Shown here piece by piece: positions 1-5,689 of a DNA stretch of 7,006 nt. The DNA is taken from contig JBEKCP010000327.1 in the NCBI GenBank assembly GCA_050014815.1, positions 1 through 7,006 of the forward strand, read 5' to 3'. Origin of the DNA: JBEKCP01 sp050014815. Lineage in GTDB: Bacteria > Planctomycetota > Planctomycetia > Pirellulales > Thermoguttaceae. A program made the position numbers and the translations under genes. Positions within the stretch are counted from its first letter, which is position 1, and every line of letters starts with the position of its first letter. The notes beneath the pieces were generated by a model. The model was not told the origin of the DNA, searched no databases, and worked only from the letters and a program-made list of their open reading frames with translations.

Positions 1-33
1 GCCCATTCTGAACCATGCCAGAATTGGCAAAAT

Positions 34-53
34 CCCCGGGCTTACGCCCGGGG
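34..53. repeat. REP-like GC-rich palindrome (copy 1)
   Basis: A perfect 8-bp inverted repeat (CCCCGGGC, loop TTAC, GCCCGGGG) lies upstream of the glycoside hydrolase gene. A related palindrome with the same stem length and loop size lies at 3601-3620. Read on the minus strand it is followed by ATTTTG, so it could act as a weak terminator in that direction, but no minus-strand gene visible here needs one. A dispersed REP-type element is the better reading. The structure is seen directly; the class is inferred. Confidence 0.6.
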
Positions 54-57
54 CTCG

Positions 58-81
58 CCAGGTGCGCACACCAGGTGCGCA
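58..81. repeat. 11-bp direct repeat with 13-bp period
   Basis: CCAGGTGCGCA occurs at 58-68 and again at 71-81, two bases apart. The first copy also contains the palindrome GTGCGCAC (62-69). It sits 27 bp upstream of a possible -10 box for the glycoside hydrolase gene, where an activator or repressor site would be plausible. It may equally be an unselected short duplication. Confidence 0.4.
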
Positions 82-107
82 GCCTCCCGGAGTCGCGCAA
101 TTTCGTG

Positions 108-113
108 TAGAAT
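108..113 (+). promoter_or_regulatory. Possible -10 box for the glycoside hydrolase gene
   Basis: TAGAAT matches the sigma-70 -10 consensus at five of six positions and is directly preceded by TG. It would start transcription near 120 and give a leader of about 38 nt before the ATG at 158. No -35 box is recognisable at the usual distance, so the call is weak. Confidence 0.3.
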
Positions 114-157
114 AGTGGCATTCTCCGTACCCCCTGCCTTGAAGATTGGAGAAGGAG

Positions 158-1282
158 ATGAACCGAGAACGTGAACCGATCGGATGTGCCGTACGCCTGC
201 GACTGCTGGCCGCGTTCGCCGTCGCGGTCCTGTGTGGGGCCGTGCCGACCCCGCAGGCCCGGTCGGCCACGCCGGCCGGGCCCGACCGCGACTCCATGGA
301 AACGGTCTTCGCAGATCCGTTCTTCCAGCAGTTGAAACCTGCCTTCGGGCGCGGCATCAACCTGGGCAACGCCCTGGAAGCGCCCGCGGAAGGAGCGTGG
401 GGCGTCACGCTCAAGGAGCATTACTTCGCGGCGATCAAATCGGCCGGATTCGACTCGGTGCGAATACCCGTCCGCTGGTCGGCACACGCCGAAACGGCCC
501 CGCCCTACCGGATCGACCCGAAGTTCTTCGACCACGTGGACTGGGCGGTCCGGCAGGCACTCCGCCAGCGGCTGATCCCCGTGCTGAACATGCACCACTA
601 CGAGGAGATATTCAAGGAGCCCGACCGGCACCGCGGGCGGTTCGTCGCCCTCTGGACGCAGATTGCGAATCACTACGGCAGCTTCCCGCCCGAGCTGGTG
701 TTGGAGTTGCTCAACGAGCCGCACGACAAGCTGACAGCCGAGAAGTGGAACGCCATTCTGGTCGAGGCGCTCGGCGTGGTGCGGCGAACCAACCCGACCC
801 GCCAGGTCGTGATCGGCCCGGCCAACTGGAACGGCATCGACGCCTTGCCCACCCTGGAGCTGCCCAAAGACGACCGGCGCCTGGTGGTCACGGTCCACTA
901 CTACAACCCGTTCCAGTTCACCCACCAGGGCGCCGATTGGGCCGGGCCGGAAGCCCGGAAATGGCTGGGCACGAAATGGACCGGCGCCCCGGCCCAACAG
1001 CAGGCCGTGGCCCGCGACCTGGACAAGGCGATCGCCTGGGCGGTCCGGCACGAGCGGCCGATCTACCTGGGCGAGTTCGGGTCGTACAGCAAGGCCGACA
1101 TGGAATCCCGCGCCCGCTGGACCCGCTTCGTCGCCGACGAGGCCCTGAAACGGAAGATGGGCTTCGCCTATTGGGAGTTTTGCTCGGGCTTCGGCGCCTA
1201 CGACCCGCAGCGCAATCAATGGATCGAGCCGCTCAAGCAGGCGCTGGCGGGCGGCCGGCAGGAAAAAGCCCCAAGACCGTGA
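158..1282 (+). CDS. Secreted glycoside hydrolase family 5 (endoglucanase/mannanase, Cel5A-like)
   Basis: A retaining glycosidase predicted to cut beta-1,4-glucan and possibly mannan chains outside the cytoplasm. I start it at ATG 158 (374 aa) because GGAG at 148-151 is well spaced from it; an in-frame TTG at 146 would add four residues. Residues 1 to about 37 look like a signal peptide: arginine-rich start, hydrophobic LLAAFAVAVLCGAV, and a likely cut after the ARS/A region. There is no lipobox. The catalytic (beta/alpha)8 domain follows: GRGINLGNALEAP (about 64-76), VRIPVRW with the family arginine (R102), NMHHYEE (about 144-150), LLNEPHD with acid/base E187, VTVHYYNPF, PIYLGEFGSY with nucleophile E306, and AYWEFCSGFG with W339. 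Many of these blocks match Thermotoga maritima Cel5A as I remember it, which suggests subfamily GH5_25. No carbohydrate-binding module is visible. The substrate cannot be fixed from sequence. Confidence 0.93.
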   Translation: MNREREPIGCAVRLRLLAAFAVAVLCGAVPTPQARSATPAGPDRDSMETVFADPFFQQLKPAFGRGINLGNALEAPAEGAWGVTLKEHYFAAIKSAGFDSVRIPVRWSAHAETAPPYRIDPKFFDHVDWAVRQALRQRLIPVLNMHHYEEIFKEPDRHRGRFVALWTQIANHYGSFPPELVLELLNEPHDKLTAEKWNAILVEALGVVRRTNPTRQVVIGPANWNGIDALPTLELPKDDRRLVVTVHYYNPFQFTHQGADWAGPEARKWLGTKWTGAPAQQQAVARDLDKAIAWAVRHERPIYLGEFGSYSKADMESRARWTRFVADEALKRKMGFAYWEFCSGFGAYDPQRNQWIEPLKQALAGGRQEKAPRP

Positions 1283-1313
1283 CCTCCGCGGGCGTCGATC
1301 GTCGGCCTACGGG

Positions 1314-3383
1314 CTATTGTTTCCCGGCCGGTTCGTCGCGGATCTTGATGACGGCTTTTGCCGCCGCCGGTGCGGCGGGTTTTTCGGCCGCCGCAGCCGG
1401 TTTTTCGGCCGGCGCCGAAGTGGCGGCGGCCGGCTTGGGCAGCAGAACGCCCTTGAAGAACCAGCCGGCCGGCTCGCTGGCGGCGGAGACGGTGACCGGG
1501 CCCAGCGCCCGGCGGACGATCTCGTAGTCGGGCAGATTCCCGCCCTTGATCCGCTGTTGGCGAACGGTCCCCTTCTTGGCCGCCCCGGAGAGCGAATTGA
1601 GCGCCCGGCCCAGCAGCGTCTCGCTCTCCGGCATCTTGCCCTGGCGGATCAACTCGTAGGTGGGACGAATTTCCTCGTCGGTCCATGAGAACTCGCGGCC
1701 GCACTGCTCCTTCATCCCGAACCGGCTCTCGGCCATCTTCCAGACGTCCAGGAACCCCTTGTTGTTGCGCAACTGCTTCGCCGGGTCCAGCGGTTCGAGG
1801 ATTTTCAGCAGGAAGTCGATGTGCGAGGAGATGAGGAGGTGCCCCTCGGCCACGGTGATGGCCGCGTGGGGGAGCAAGTGCGATTTGGTTTCTTCCCCTT
1901 CGTCACCGTCGTCATCGGCCTTGGGGGTGTCTTTCTTGGGCGCCAGCGCGGGGAGCTCGACCGAGAGCGACGGGACCTTGGCCTCTTGCTCCTCGACGAT
2001 CTCCCAGATCACCCGGCCGCCGATGACCCGCTTCTTGGCGGTGGGATCGTTCTTGAGCGACTTCTCGACGGCCTTGGCCACCGCGGCGGCGTCCTTGACC
2101 TCGATGGCGAACAAGAGCCGCTCGCTCTGGGTCGTGATCGGGAGCTTGTAGTCGCTGATCATGGTCACGCGCTGCCCCAGCTTCACGGCCAGCTCCTCGC
2201 GGAGGTCGATCTGGGGGCCGTCGGGGTCTTCCTTCATGCTCTTGAGCGTTTGCGCCCAGATCCCCTCTTCGCCGACGATTTCGTCGTACATATAGCCGAA
2301 GTTGTCGAAGGCGTTCAGGATGTCGAGGTACAGGGTCGTGTACGTGGCGATGTCGCCGGGGACCCACGGCTGCGGGAGGAAATCGGCCACGGGCTTGTTC
2401 GGCAGCGATAGCATCTTCATCGACTTGACGTACGGTTTCGGGGCATAGACGCATATCCGGTAAATGAATTGATACCCGTCGGTTGCCAGGTCGAAGTACC
2501 CACCGACTCCCTGGACCGCGCCGAAGCCCTGCTTGCGCATGATCTCGATGACGGTCTTGCCCTTGTGCCGTTTCTCGGCCGGGGTGGCGGCCCGGACCGC
2601 CTCGGCATAGCCCAACGGGTAGACGAACCAGCAGATCTGCGGCGGCACCGCGGCGGCGTCGGCCGCACACCGCTTCATGACCGCTTGGTACGCTGGGAGC
2701 TCGGCCAGGCTGTCGGCCTGCGCGCCCTTGACCAGGCGGCCGACGATCCCGCGGATCACCTCCAGAGAGTCCGAGGCCCCCAGCAGGTTCTTCGTCAGGA
2801 AGTAGGCGGTCTGGCGCATGACCGGCCGGGATTGGGCCGCGGGCTGACCTTCGCGGGCGGCGGCCGACTGCTCCTCCTTCGGCAGCGGGACGTCGAAAAG
2901 GTAGACCGTCGCGCCCTCGATCGTGACAAGGTTCTCCTTGGCGCCCTCTTTCAGGAGTCCCTCGCGGGCCTTGGCGAGCACCCCCTCGGCCATCTTGAGG
3001 CGGCCGGTAACGTCGATCAGCATGGCCGCGGCGGCCTCGCCGCGACTGGGCGTGATCAAGGCCAAGCTGGCCTCGCCGGCCGGCAGTCCCTCGAGATCCT
3101 CCAAATGGATCCCCAACCGGTTGGAGACCTCCGACCACCGCGTCCGGATCTGGTCCCTTATGTCCTTCTCGAAGGGTTCCATGGCCGGATCGGCCATGAG
3201 CTTGCCGAGTTGGGTTTCGTTCCAATGTTTATCCAGATTGTCGTAATTCGTCGTCGATATGAAGCCGACGGTCGTTTTGGGCACGAGGGTGGCGGCAGAG
3301 GGGACCCCTTCGGCCCGTGCCGCGGTTGCCAGCAGCAGCACCGAGACAAGAACGACCCCGATCCAACTAATCAAACGTGACAC
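1314..3383 (-). CDS. Exported protein of unknown function, DUF3352-like
   Basis: A 689-residue protein with a GTG start at 3383. GGAGG at 3390-3394 lies 6 nt upstream of the start, which supports it. Residues 1-24 form a clear signal peptide (hydrophobic IGVVLVSVLLLA, then TAARA before E25), so it should be periplasmic or surface-associated. The mature part opens with a block around residues 33-80 (LVPKTTVGFIST, then NETQLGKLMADPAMEPF) that I associate with DUF3352-type planctomycete proteins. Two half-domains seem to follow, each mixing beta-strands with helices (about 100-330 and 335-640), ending in a block with SEPAGWFFKGVLLPK. An acidic stretch lies near 486-500 and an Ala/Pro/Lys tail at 650-677. 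I see no catalytic motif. It converges on the glycoside hydrolase gene with a 31-bp gap and no clear terminator. The gene is certain; the family name is from memory, and no function is proposed. Confidence 0.88.
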   Translation of the reverse strand: MSRLISWIGVVLVSVLLLATAARAEGVPSAATLVPKTTVGFISTTNYDNLDKHWNETQLGKLMADPAMEPFEKDIRDQIRTRWSEVSNRLGIHLEDLEGLPAGEASLALITPSRGEAAAAMLIDVTGRLKMAEGVLAKAREGLLKEGAKENLVTIEGATVYLFDVPLPKEEQSAAAREGQPAAQSRPVMRQTAYFLTKNLLGASDSLEVIRGIVGRLVKGAQADSLAELPAYQAVMKRCAADAAAVPPQICWFVYPLGYAEAVRAATPAEKRHKGKTVIEIMRKQGFGAVQGVGGYFDLATDGYQFIYRICVYAPKPYVKSMKMLSLPNKPVADFLPQPWVPGDIATYTTLYLDILNAFDNFGYMYDEIVGEEGIWAQTLKSMKEDPDGPQIDLREELAVKLGQRVTMISDYKLPITTQSERLLFAIEVKDAAAVAKAVEKSLKNDPTAKKRVIGGRVIWEIVEEQEAKVPSLSVELPALAPKKDTPKADDDGDEGEETKSHLLPHAAITVAEGHLLISSHIDFLLKILEPLDPAKQLRNNKGFLDVWKMAESRFGMKEQCGREFSWTDEEIRPTYELIRQGKMPESETLLGRALNSLSGAAKKGTVRQQRIKGGNLPDYEIVRRALGPVTVSAASEPAGWFFKGVLLPKPAAATSAPAEKPAAAAEKPAAPAAAKAVIKIRDEPAGKQ
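1378..1411 (-). repeat. 21-bp coding repeat in the Ala/Pro/Lys tail
   Basis: On the plus strand GGTTTTTCGGCCG occurs at 1378-1390 and 1399-1411, 21 bp or seven codons apart. It encodes two AEKPAA units at about residues 658-672 of the exported protein. Such tails are usually flexible linkers or cell-wall-spanning segments and often vary in copy number between strains. Confidence 0.6.
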
Positions 3384-3387
3384 GGCG

Positions 3388-3396
3388 AACCTCCCT
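3388..3396 (-). promoter_or_regulatory. Ribosome binding site deciding the GTG start
   Basis: The minus strand reads AGGGAGGTT here, with its GGAGG core 6 nt before GTG 3383. This supports the GTG start over a later one. Starting at GTG also keeps the whole signal peptide. Confidence 0.7.
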
Positions 3397-3545
3397 GCTA
3401 GGATCCCGGCATTCCAGAGAATGTCTGACTGGAGAAATCGACTGAAGTACCGAGAGTTTATCTAACTGGGGCAAGTTACGCCAGAGCGATTCGACAAAAT
3501 GGGGAAGGATGGGGGAGTTTACCGGCGGGAGGCGGAGAAATGCGA

Positions 3546-3559
3546 AGCCGCAAGCGGCT
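3546..3559. repeat. Small hairpin AGCCG-CAAG-CGGCT
   Basis: A perfect 5-bp stem with a 4-nt loop directly precedes the tandem array (one base between). Like the larger palindromes it has a 4-nt loop and ends in GGCT on the plus strand, so it may be a shortened relative. It is not followed by a T-tract. Confidence 0.45.
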
Positions 3560-3560
3560 A

Positions 3561-3600
3561 ATCCCTAAATCCCTAAATCCCTAAATCCCTAAATCCCTGA
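3561..3600. repeat. Tandem 8-bp repeat (ATCCCTAA) x5
   Basis: There are four perfect head-to-tail copies of ATCCCTAA (3561-3592) and a fifth with one change (ATCCCTGA, 3593-3600). On the minus strand this gives five GGG runs separated by the 5-nt loop ATTTA, which fits the usual G-quadruplex rule of four runs of three G with loops up to seven. It lies between two palindromes and upstream of two divergent genes. Copy number is likely to vary through slippage. Confidence 0.95.
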
Positions 3601-3620
3601 CCGCGGGTATTCACCCGCGG
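3601..3620. repeat. REP-like GC-rich palindrome (copy 2)
   Basis: A perfect 8-bp stem (CCGCGGGT, loop ATTC, ACCCGCGG) starts immediately after the last 8-bp repeat. It matches the palindrome at 34-53 in size, loop length and the GGCT that closes it on the plus strand. The stems differ at two positions, and each difference is matched by its pairing partner. There is no T-tract after it on the plus strand. Confidence 0.65.
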
Positions 3621-3641
3621 CTATTGTCCCTGTCCCGACCC

Positions 3642-3670
3642 TTTCCACCCCGTGGATATTCCACGATAAT
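3642..3670 (+). promoter_or_regulatory. Candidate promoter of the HD gene, possibly leaderless
   Basis: TTTCCA (3642-3647, four of six to the -35 consensus) and GATAAT (3665-3670, five of six to the -10 consensus) are exactly 17 bp apart. The -10 box ends 6 bp before the start codon, so transcription would begin at or next to the A of ATG 3677. That fits the absence of any Shine-Dalgarno sequence and suggests a leaderless transcript. The boxes are seen; their activity is inferred. Confidence 0.45.
3651..3665. promoter_or_regulatory. 15-bp inverted repeat inside the promoter spacer (possible operator)
   Basis: CGTGGA and TCCACG are perfect 6-bp arms around TAT. They fill most of the spacer between the candidate -35 and -10 boxes and touch the first base of the -10 box. 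A dimeric repressor bound here would block RNA polymerase. No regulator gene lies nearby to suggest which protein would bind. Confidence 0.4.
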
Positions 3671-3676
3671 GCGCCC

Positions 3677-5077
3677 ATGCCCGATCTCTTGAACCAGAGT
3701 CTCAGCCACGACGCGATTCACGGCTACATCCCGTTTACCTCCTCAGCGGGGTTGCCCGAGGGCGAGGTCTCCGAGCGGCGGATCATCGACGACCCCTGGA
3801 TCCAGCGGCTCCGGCAGATCCACCAGTTGCAGACGGCCTGGTGGGTCTACCCGACCGCCGAGCACACGCGGTTCCAGCACGTTTTGGGGTCGATGCACCT
3901 GGCGTCTCGGGCCGCCGGCGTCCTCTACGAGGGCCTCCGCGAGGTCTGCCCCGACGTGCCCAGCCGCGGCTACGTCGAGTCGCTCCTGCGGATGGCGGCC
4001 CTGCTGCACGACGTGGGCCACGGGCCGTTCGGCCACTTCTTCGACAGCCACTACCTGGCCGATTACAAGCTCAACCACGAGATCCTCGGCAGCCATATCA
4101 TCCGCCACGAGCTGGGGGACCTGCTCGGGCACGTCCGCCGCAATCCCAACGGCCAACTGCTCGGCGGCGAGACGCTCCAGCCCGAGCACATCACGTTCCT
4201 CATCGTGCGGCCCAAGAGTACCCCGGGTGACGATGGCCCCCGGTGGCTCCGCTTCCTCCGCAGCTTGTTCTGCGGTCTCTACACGGTCGACAACATGGAT
4301 TTCGTCCTCCGCGACGCCTACATGTCGGGCTACAGCGTGCGGGCCTTCGACCTCGATCGGCTGCTGCACTACACCATGTACACCGATCGCGGCCTGACGA
4401 TCCACGAGCGGGGGCTGTCGGCCCTGGTCCGGTTCCTCTCCGTCCGCGCGGAGCTGTTCCGGACGATCTACTTTCACCGCACGGTGCGGGCGATCGACCT
4501 GAGCCTCCAGGACCTGTTCATCGAGAGCAAGCAGGACTTGTTTCCCGGCAATCCGATCGAGCACCTCGACGAGTACCAGCGGCTGACCGAGTGGTCGCTT
4601 TTGGTGAAGGTGGCCGACTGGCACCGGTGCACGGACCCGCGGTTGCGGGCGCTGGGTGGGCGGTGGCGGGAGTTCCTGGCCCGGCGCATGCACTGGAAAA
4701 TGGCCTGCGAGCGGATGGTCTTCTTCTCGCCCGGCCAGGCGGAGGGGGCCAGCGTGTTCAGCGACGAGGATGCCTTCCAACGGCAGGTCCGCAAGCAGTT
4801 GCCGGCGGACCTGCGGGACCTGCCGTTCCGCGTGGACATTCCGCGGCACGTCTACCGCCCGGAGGCCCTGGCCCCCACGGCCGACCAGAACTTCCTTTTC
4901 GATCCGGCGACGGGCAAGATCCACCGGCTGAGCGAGCGGGAGCTGTTCCGGCGGATCGCCGCCAGTTTCCGCATCTGCCGCATCTACGCCCAGGACGACC
5001 GGCACAACGCCGAGCTGGCGGCGGCCATGGACCGGATCACCGGCACCGCCGCCGCCGACGATATCACGAATATGTAG
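3677..5077 (+). CDS. HD-domain phosphohydrolase, SAMHD1/dNTPase-like
   Basis: A 466-residue soluble protein of the HD superfamily, closest to the COG1078/SAMHD1-like group, whose known members remove triphosphate from dNTPs. The metal-binding set is complete: H68 in HTRFQH, H111-D112 in LLHDVGHGPFGH, and D205 in DNMDFVLRDAY; H115, H120 and H134 are also family-typical. The N-terminus has the group's DAIHGYI motif (12-18), then a longer linker (about 20-35) before RIIDDPWIQRLRQIHQL. Residues 220-460 form the helical C-terminal part, which I cannot assign further. The ATG at 3677 fits the family N-terminus but has no Shine-Dalgarno sequence. The gene seems to stand alone: divergent from the exported protein and 110 bp from the next gene. 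Substrate is inferred; it could act on another phosphorylated nucleotide. No transmembrane segment or partner gene points to a defence role. Confidence 0.85.
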   Translation: MPDLLNQSLSHDAIHGYIPFTSSAGLPEGEVSERRIIDDPWIQRLRQIHQLQTAWWVYPTAEHTRFQHVLGSMHLASRAAGVLYEGLREVCPDVPSRGYVESLLRMAALLHDVGHGPFGHFFDSHYLADYKLNHEILGSHIIRHELGDLLGHVRRNPNGQLLGGETLQPEHITFLIVRPKSTPGDDGPRWLRFLRSLFCGLYTVDNMDFVLRDAYMSGYSVRAFDLDRLLHYTMYTDRGLTIHERGLSALVRFLSVRAELFRTIYFHRTVRAIDLSLQDLFIESKQDLFPGNPIEHLDEYQRLTEWSLLVKVADWHRCTDPRLRALGGRWREFLARRMHWKMACERMVFFSPGQAEGASVFSDEDAFQRQVRKQLPADLRDLPFRVDIPRHVYRPEALAPTADQNFLFDPATGKIHRLSERELFRRIAASFRICRIYAQDDRHNAELAAAMDRITGTAAADDITNM

Positions 5078-5090
5078 CTCCTGTCACGGG

Positions 5091-5119
5091 TTGACGGGGC
5101 GCATTCGTACTGGGACAAT
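5091..5119 (+). promoter_or_regulatory. Candidate sigma-70 promoter of the small-gene/purB operon
   Basis: TTGACG (5091-5096, five of six) is followed after exactly 17 bp by GACAAT (5114-5119, four of six), which has an extended -10 TGG just before it (5111-5113). Transcription would start near 5126, leaving a leader of about 60 nt before ATG 5188. It is the best-matching promoter in the window. No riboswitch-like fold or PurR-type palindrome was recognised in the leader. Confidence 0.5.
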
Positions 5120-5187
5120 GAGCCCGTTCCGTTTATGCTCGCAAACGTGCGGTTGCTGATCCGTTCGGATGAAAAGGGGAGTTGACC

Positions 5188-5478
5188 ATGATTGCAAGGT
5201 TCAATCGACTTAGCCTGTTGTGGGGCGTGCCCGGAATCCTGATTCAAATCGGCGGCTACATCGCGGGAAATGTTGCCGGGGCGTCGTCCGCGTCCCAGTC
5301 CCCGCCGGCCATTACCCGCCTGGTTGTCTTGCTCGGCACGGTTCTGTTGATGATCGGTCTGGCTTACTACGCCAAGGCGAAGGGGCGCCATCCAGCGTGG
5401 TGCCTTATGGGGTTCCTCTCGATAATCGGGCTGATTGTGCTGGCGTGCCTCAAGGACAAGGCGCCGGGCGAGAAATGA
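5188..5478 (+). CDS. Small three-helix membrane protein, unknown function
   Basis: This 96-residue protein has three predicted membrane segments, at about 9-31 (LLWGVPGILIQIGGYIAG), 43-61 (LVVLLGTVLLMIGLAYY) and 70-87 (WCLMGFLSIIGLIVLACL). A short basic loop, KAKGRHP, joins the second and third. The last segment and loop resemble small bacterial membrane proteins of unknown role that carry a GRxPxW-G-LS-IGL pattern. I chose ATG 5188 because AAGGGGAG (5174-5181) lies about 6 nt upstream; an in-frame TTG at 5182 would add two residues but overlaps that site. It is the first gene of the probable operon and overlaps the next by 4 bp (ATGA). No function can be assigned. Why it should be co-transcribed with purB is not evident. 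Confidence 0.75.
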   Translation: MIARFNRLSLLWGVPGILIQIGGYIAGNVAGASSASQSPPAITRLVVLLGTVLLMIGLAYYAKAKGRHPAWCLMGFLSIIGLIVLACLKDKAPGEK

Positions 5479-5684
5479 GACGGCGTACCAAACTGGTTCA
5501 CGAGGGTCAATACGTGGCCGAGGTGGATGTCGAGTTGATCGAAACCGATGAGGGGTGGTCCCCTTACCTCTCGCTCGAAGACGCCTACCGGCTCGATGAT
5601 GTGCGTGACGCGCTGCGCCGCCGCGACATCCGCACGGCCTCCCGGTCCGCCCGCGTTTTCACCCTTACGCCGATAACCGGCTGA
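5475..5684 (+). CDS. Small conserved hypothetical protein (69 aa)
   Basis: The ATG at 5475 overlaps the previous stop codon (ATGA), the usual sign of translational coupling. The 69-residue product is soluble and charged. It starts with a basic MRRRTKLVHEGQYVAEV strand pair, continues with DEGWSPYLSLEDAYRL (about 25-40) and a helix DDVRDALRRRD, and ends in ARVFTLTPI. I recognise this layout (VHEGxYVAEV, then WSPYLSLEDAxxLDxVRxAL, then a C-terminal LTP) from widespread short bacterial proteins with no assigned function. It has a compact beta-then-helix look like small antitoxin or regulatory folds, but that is speculation. The same frame stays open upstream to about 5220; that part reads through the membrane protein gene and is not coding. 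purB begins 5 bp after its stop. Confidence 0.75.
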   Translation: MRRRTKLVHEGQYVAEVDVELIETDEGWSPYLSLEDAYRLDDVRDALRRRDIRTASRSARVFTLTPITG

Positions 5685-5689
5685 CTGCG

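Larger units (their letters stand above)
3384..3676. other. Divergent intergenic region rich in repeats and palindromes
   Basis: This 293-bp gap separates the starts of the exported protein (minus) and the HD protein (plus), so it must hold the promoters of both. From left to right it contains the minus-strand ribosome binding site, an AT-richer stretch (about 3440-3500) where the minus promoter could lie but no good box pair was found, a purine-rich stretch (3500-3545), a small hairpin (3546-3559), the 8-bp tandem array (3561-3600), a strong palindrome (3601-3620) and the HD-gene promoter candidate (3642-3670). I see no convincing gene in it. Confidence 0.7.

Noticed and set aside
1283..1313. 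Shared terminator between the convergent cellulase and exported-protein genes
   Set aside because: The 31-bp gap has no stem followed by a T-tract in either direction; only the short palindrome CGATCG is present.
184..1527. Plus-strand open frame of 447 codons overlapping the cellulase gene
   Set aside because: It is a GC-rich shadow frame with Arg/Gly/Pro-rich low-complexity content. The overlapping frame carries all GH5 motifs.
1912..3225. Second minus-strand frame of 437 codons inside the exported-protein gene
   Set aside because: Its Arg/Gly/Pro-rich composition is typical of a frame-shifted reading. The chosen frame has a signal peptide and a ribosome binding site.
2469..3380. Plus-strand open frame of 303 codons opposite the exported-protein gene
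   Set aside because: It shows no motif or ribosome binding site and is explained by the codon bias of the opposite strand.
3509..3568. Micro-ORF of 19 codons with a G-rich sequence before its ATG
   Set aside because: The purine-rich stretch directly abuts the ATG, the frame ends in the tandem repeat and the peptide has no recognisable feature.
3561..3600. CRISPR array or telomere-like chromosome end
   Set aside because: The 8-bp units are directly joined with no spacers, and coding genes continue on both sides, so it is neither a CRISPR array nor a terminus.
3743..5005. Minus-strand open frame of 420 codons opposite the HD gene
   Set aside because: Its product is Val/Leu/Ala/Glu-rich with no domain, and it lies wholly antisense to a gene with complete catalytic motifs.
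3677..5478. A defence system formed by the HD protein and the small membrane protein
   Set aside because: The genes are separated by 110 bp with a promoter candidate, the membrane protein groups with purB, and no other defence-type domain is present.
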